DNA of 32,724 bases from Caldilineaceae bacterium (GTDB lineage Bacteria; Chloroflexota; Anaerolineae; Caldilineales; Caldilineaceae). Within the stretch, counting starts at the first letter, position 1. Each line of letters opens with the position of its first letter. The notes beneath the pieces are model-generated. The model was not told where the DNA came from. It worked only from the letters and a program-made list of their open reading frames with translations, and searched no databases. The position numbers were made by a program, and so were the translations under genes. Where the stretch lies: assembly GCA_023384455.1 (NCBI GenBank), contig JAHDWH010000053.1:1-32724 (forward strand), written 5' to 3'. Of the stretch, positions 31,707-32,724 are shown in pieces.

Positions 31707-32724
31707 CTACTCCACAATCTGGACGATTAGCCCATCCAGCGGTAACGCCCCATCAGCCAGTGGCCCGTTTTTCCCGGTTACGGGCAGCCGCTCACCGCCC
31801 TCTCTGCGGTAGAGACCGGTGATCAGGCGATATTCTCCCGGCGGCGGGAGAGAGACGACGGCCAGCCTGTGGGTATCCACAATCGTCTGACCCGGCAGCC
31901 AGAGAGATGTGGGGTAGCGCCCGTTGGCTGGTGGACCGTCGCCCTGGCCATACAGTTTGCCGTCCGCCCCCAGCAGGTGCAGCAGCACAACCAAATCCTC
32001 GGCGATGGCCGCGTCTGTGCGCCAGTGGAGGGTTACATCGGGCAGACACCCGACCAGAGCGCTTGCCGAACAAACAATCCGGGTGGCTTCCGTCCCCGCA
32101 AAGCCATAGCCGGTCAGCTCGATGGCGTCGCCCACCCGCAAGTTGGGATGTAACTGCGCACCCCCACCCAACCTCCCCCACAGTGGGGGAGGAGTCGATC
32201 CACTTCCCTCCCTGGAATGGGGAGGGGTAGGGTATACGTTGGGGTTGCCAATTGTGGGTGGGGTTTCAGGTTCGCCCACCACATAAATAGTGGCAAGCAC
32301 ATCCCCCTCCTCCGGCGCAGGGGCCAGCCGTTGACCTGTGGCGGGATCGTACAGACCGACCCGCACCTGATAGACCAGCGGGGGCAGCTCCGCGGGCAGG
32401 ATGATGCGGTGTTCGTCCCGCACATATGTATCCAAATCCCAATGGCGGGTGGGGATGTCGATCTGCGACTGGGCGTCGCCCGGGATTTCATTGTCCGATG
32501 TGGCGCGGGTCTCGACTGGGGGCAGTGTGTCCAGATGGATGAAAGTGGTGTAATCCACGTCCAGCGGGGTTTCGGCCTGCCAATAGAGCCGGATATGCAG
32601 CCGGTCACCCGGTCGATAGACGGTTTTGTCCAGATCGAAGCCAAGCAGCCGCACCTTCCCCTCAAGTACCTGCTCACCCCCACCCAACCTCCCCCACAGT
32701 GGGGGAGGAGTCGATCCACTTCCC
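31707..32724 (-). CDS. C-terminal part of a protein with two beta-sandwich domains (5' end outside window)
   Basis: The frame is open to the right edge, so this is the 3' part only (about 339 codons). It has two copies of the domain that also ends the GT39-like protein. The first copy is KVRLLGFDLDKTVYRPGDRL, with YTTFIHLD and VYQVRVGLYDPATGQRL following. The second is DAIELTGYGF, with LVVLLHLLGADGKLYGQGDG and YRLITGLYRREGGERL following. By analogy the missing N-terminal part is probably a polytopic GT-C glycosyltransferase. Before each domain lies the same peptide, GSGSTPPPLWGRLGGG, encoded by a mobile palindromic element (32150-32237 and 32666-32724). The TTG at 32687 inside the second copy should not be taken as the start. 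The gene ends 75 bp before the leuS leader. Confidence 0.8.
   Translation of the reverse strand, partial: GSGSTPPPLWGRLGGGEQVLEGKVRLLGFDLDKTVYRPGDRLHIRLYWQAETPLDVDYTTFIHLDTLPPVETRATSDNEIPGDAQSQIDIPTRHWDLDTYVRDEHRIILPAELPPLVYQVRVGLYDPATGQRLAPAPEEGDVLATIYVVGEPETPPTIGNPNVYPTPPHSREGSGSTPPPLWGRLGGGAQLHPNLRVGDAIELTGYGFAGTEATRIVCSASALVGCLPDVTLHWRTDAAIAEDLVVLLHLLGADGKLYGQGDGPPANGRYPTSLWLPGQTIVDTHRLAVVSLPPPGEYRLITGLYRREGGERLPVTGKNGPLADGALPLDGLIVQIVE
32150..32237 (-). mobile_element. Palindromic MITE-like element inserted in frame in a coding gene
   Basis: This 88-bp copy has the main hairpin CCTCCCCCAC-A-GTGGGGGAGG and the second CTCCCTGGAATGGGGAG hairpin. It is flanked by GTTGGGAT (32142-32149) and GTTGGGGT (32238-32245), 7 of 8 identical, a target duplication. 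A 15-bp net deletion near one end relative to 8897-8999 also keeps the frame. It is translated as part of the surrounding gene, including GSGSTPPPLWGRLGGG. Confidence 0.85.
32666..32724 (-). mobile_element. Palindromic MITE-like element at the right edge
   Basis: It begins with the terminal repeat GTACCTGCTCA and holds the main hairpin CCTCCCCCAC-A-GTGGGGGAGG; the rest is beyond the window. On the minus strand it is read in the same frame as the copy at 32150-32237. The flank is CCCCTCAA (32658-32665). Confidence 0.8.

Noticed and set aside
32687..32687. TTG start codon for the edge gene
   Set aside because: The frame is open to the window edge and the TTG lies within a mobile element copy, so the true start is outside the window.
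1..32724. tRNA, rRNA or other standard RNA genes
   Set aside because: Reading both strands I found no cloverleaf with a GTTCGANTC arm and no rRNA-like sequence.

Overview
The window is GC-rich bacterial chromosome, densely packed with genes and unusually rich in small palindromic repeats between them. The gene content suggests a member of the Chloroflexota (Anaerolineae/Caldilineae-like): an Opp-type transporter paired with a LacI regulator, Uma2 and orphan HicB genes, large ArnT-like membrane glycosyltransferases ending in beta-sandwich domains, and intergenic hairpin families. This placement is an inference from gene style; no rRNA or tRNA marker is present.

Layout. (1) 223-3889, all minus strand: a nitroreductase, a D12-class DNA adenine methylase, aldose 1-epimerase (galM) and an SMP-30-type sugar lactonase. 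(2) 4131-8828, plus strand: a TetR regulator with a clear palindromic operator over its own promoter, then a 916-aa enzyme with the domain order of rifampin phosphotransferase, then an M19 membrane-type dipeptidase. (3) 9070-11566, minus: a class I/MocR-type aminotransferase and an enolase-superfamily sugar-acid dehydratase. (4) 11924-12901, plus: a PD-(D/E)XK-nuclease-like gene with a nine-residue tandem repeat, broken by one amber codon, followed by a perfect 17-bp bidirectional terminator. (5) 12957-19974, minus: a small membrane protein and a complete five-gene Opp-type ABC importer (lipoprotein, hairpin, two permeases, two ATPases). A LacI regulator diverges from it at 20330, followed by an AIM24 protein. 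(6) 22339 to the right edge, all minus: leuS, uma2, an orphan hicB, a HIT hydrolase and a four-gene glycan set (GT39-like, methyltransferase, GT2, DegT aminotransferase). A partial gene at the edge carries two beta-sandwich domains.

How the genes may work together. The LacI/Opp importer, galM, the SMP-30 lactonase and the sugar-acid dehydratase fit uptake and oxidative breakdown of sugars or oligosaccharides. The DegT/GT2/methyltransferase/GT39 run fits synthesis of a surface glycan or glycolipid.

The most interesting signal is a mobile palindromic element of about 103 bp. It has terminal inverted repeats and makes 8-bp target duplications. Five copies or pieces are visible. One sits inside another palindromic repeat. 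Another sits in frame inside the last protein-coding gene with its 8-bp duplication still readable (7 of 8 bases), and that same gene begins, at the window edge, with a second copy read in the same frame. Element plus duplication is 111 bp (37 codons) and the reading frame used is free of stops, so this looks like a non-coding transposable element that can be tolerated as protein linker, comparable in concept to Rickettsia palindromic elements.
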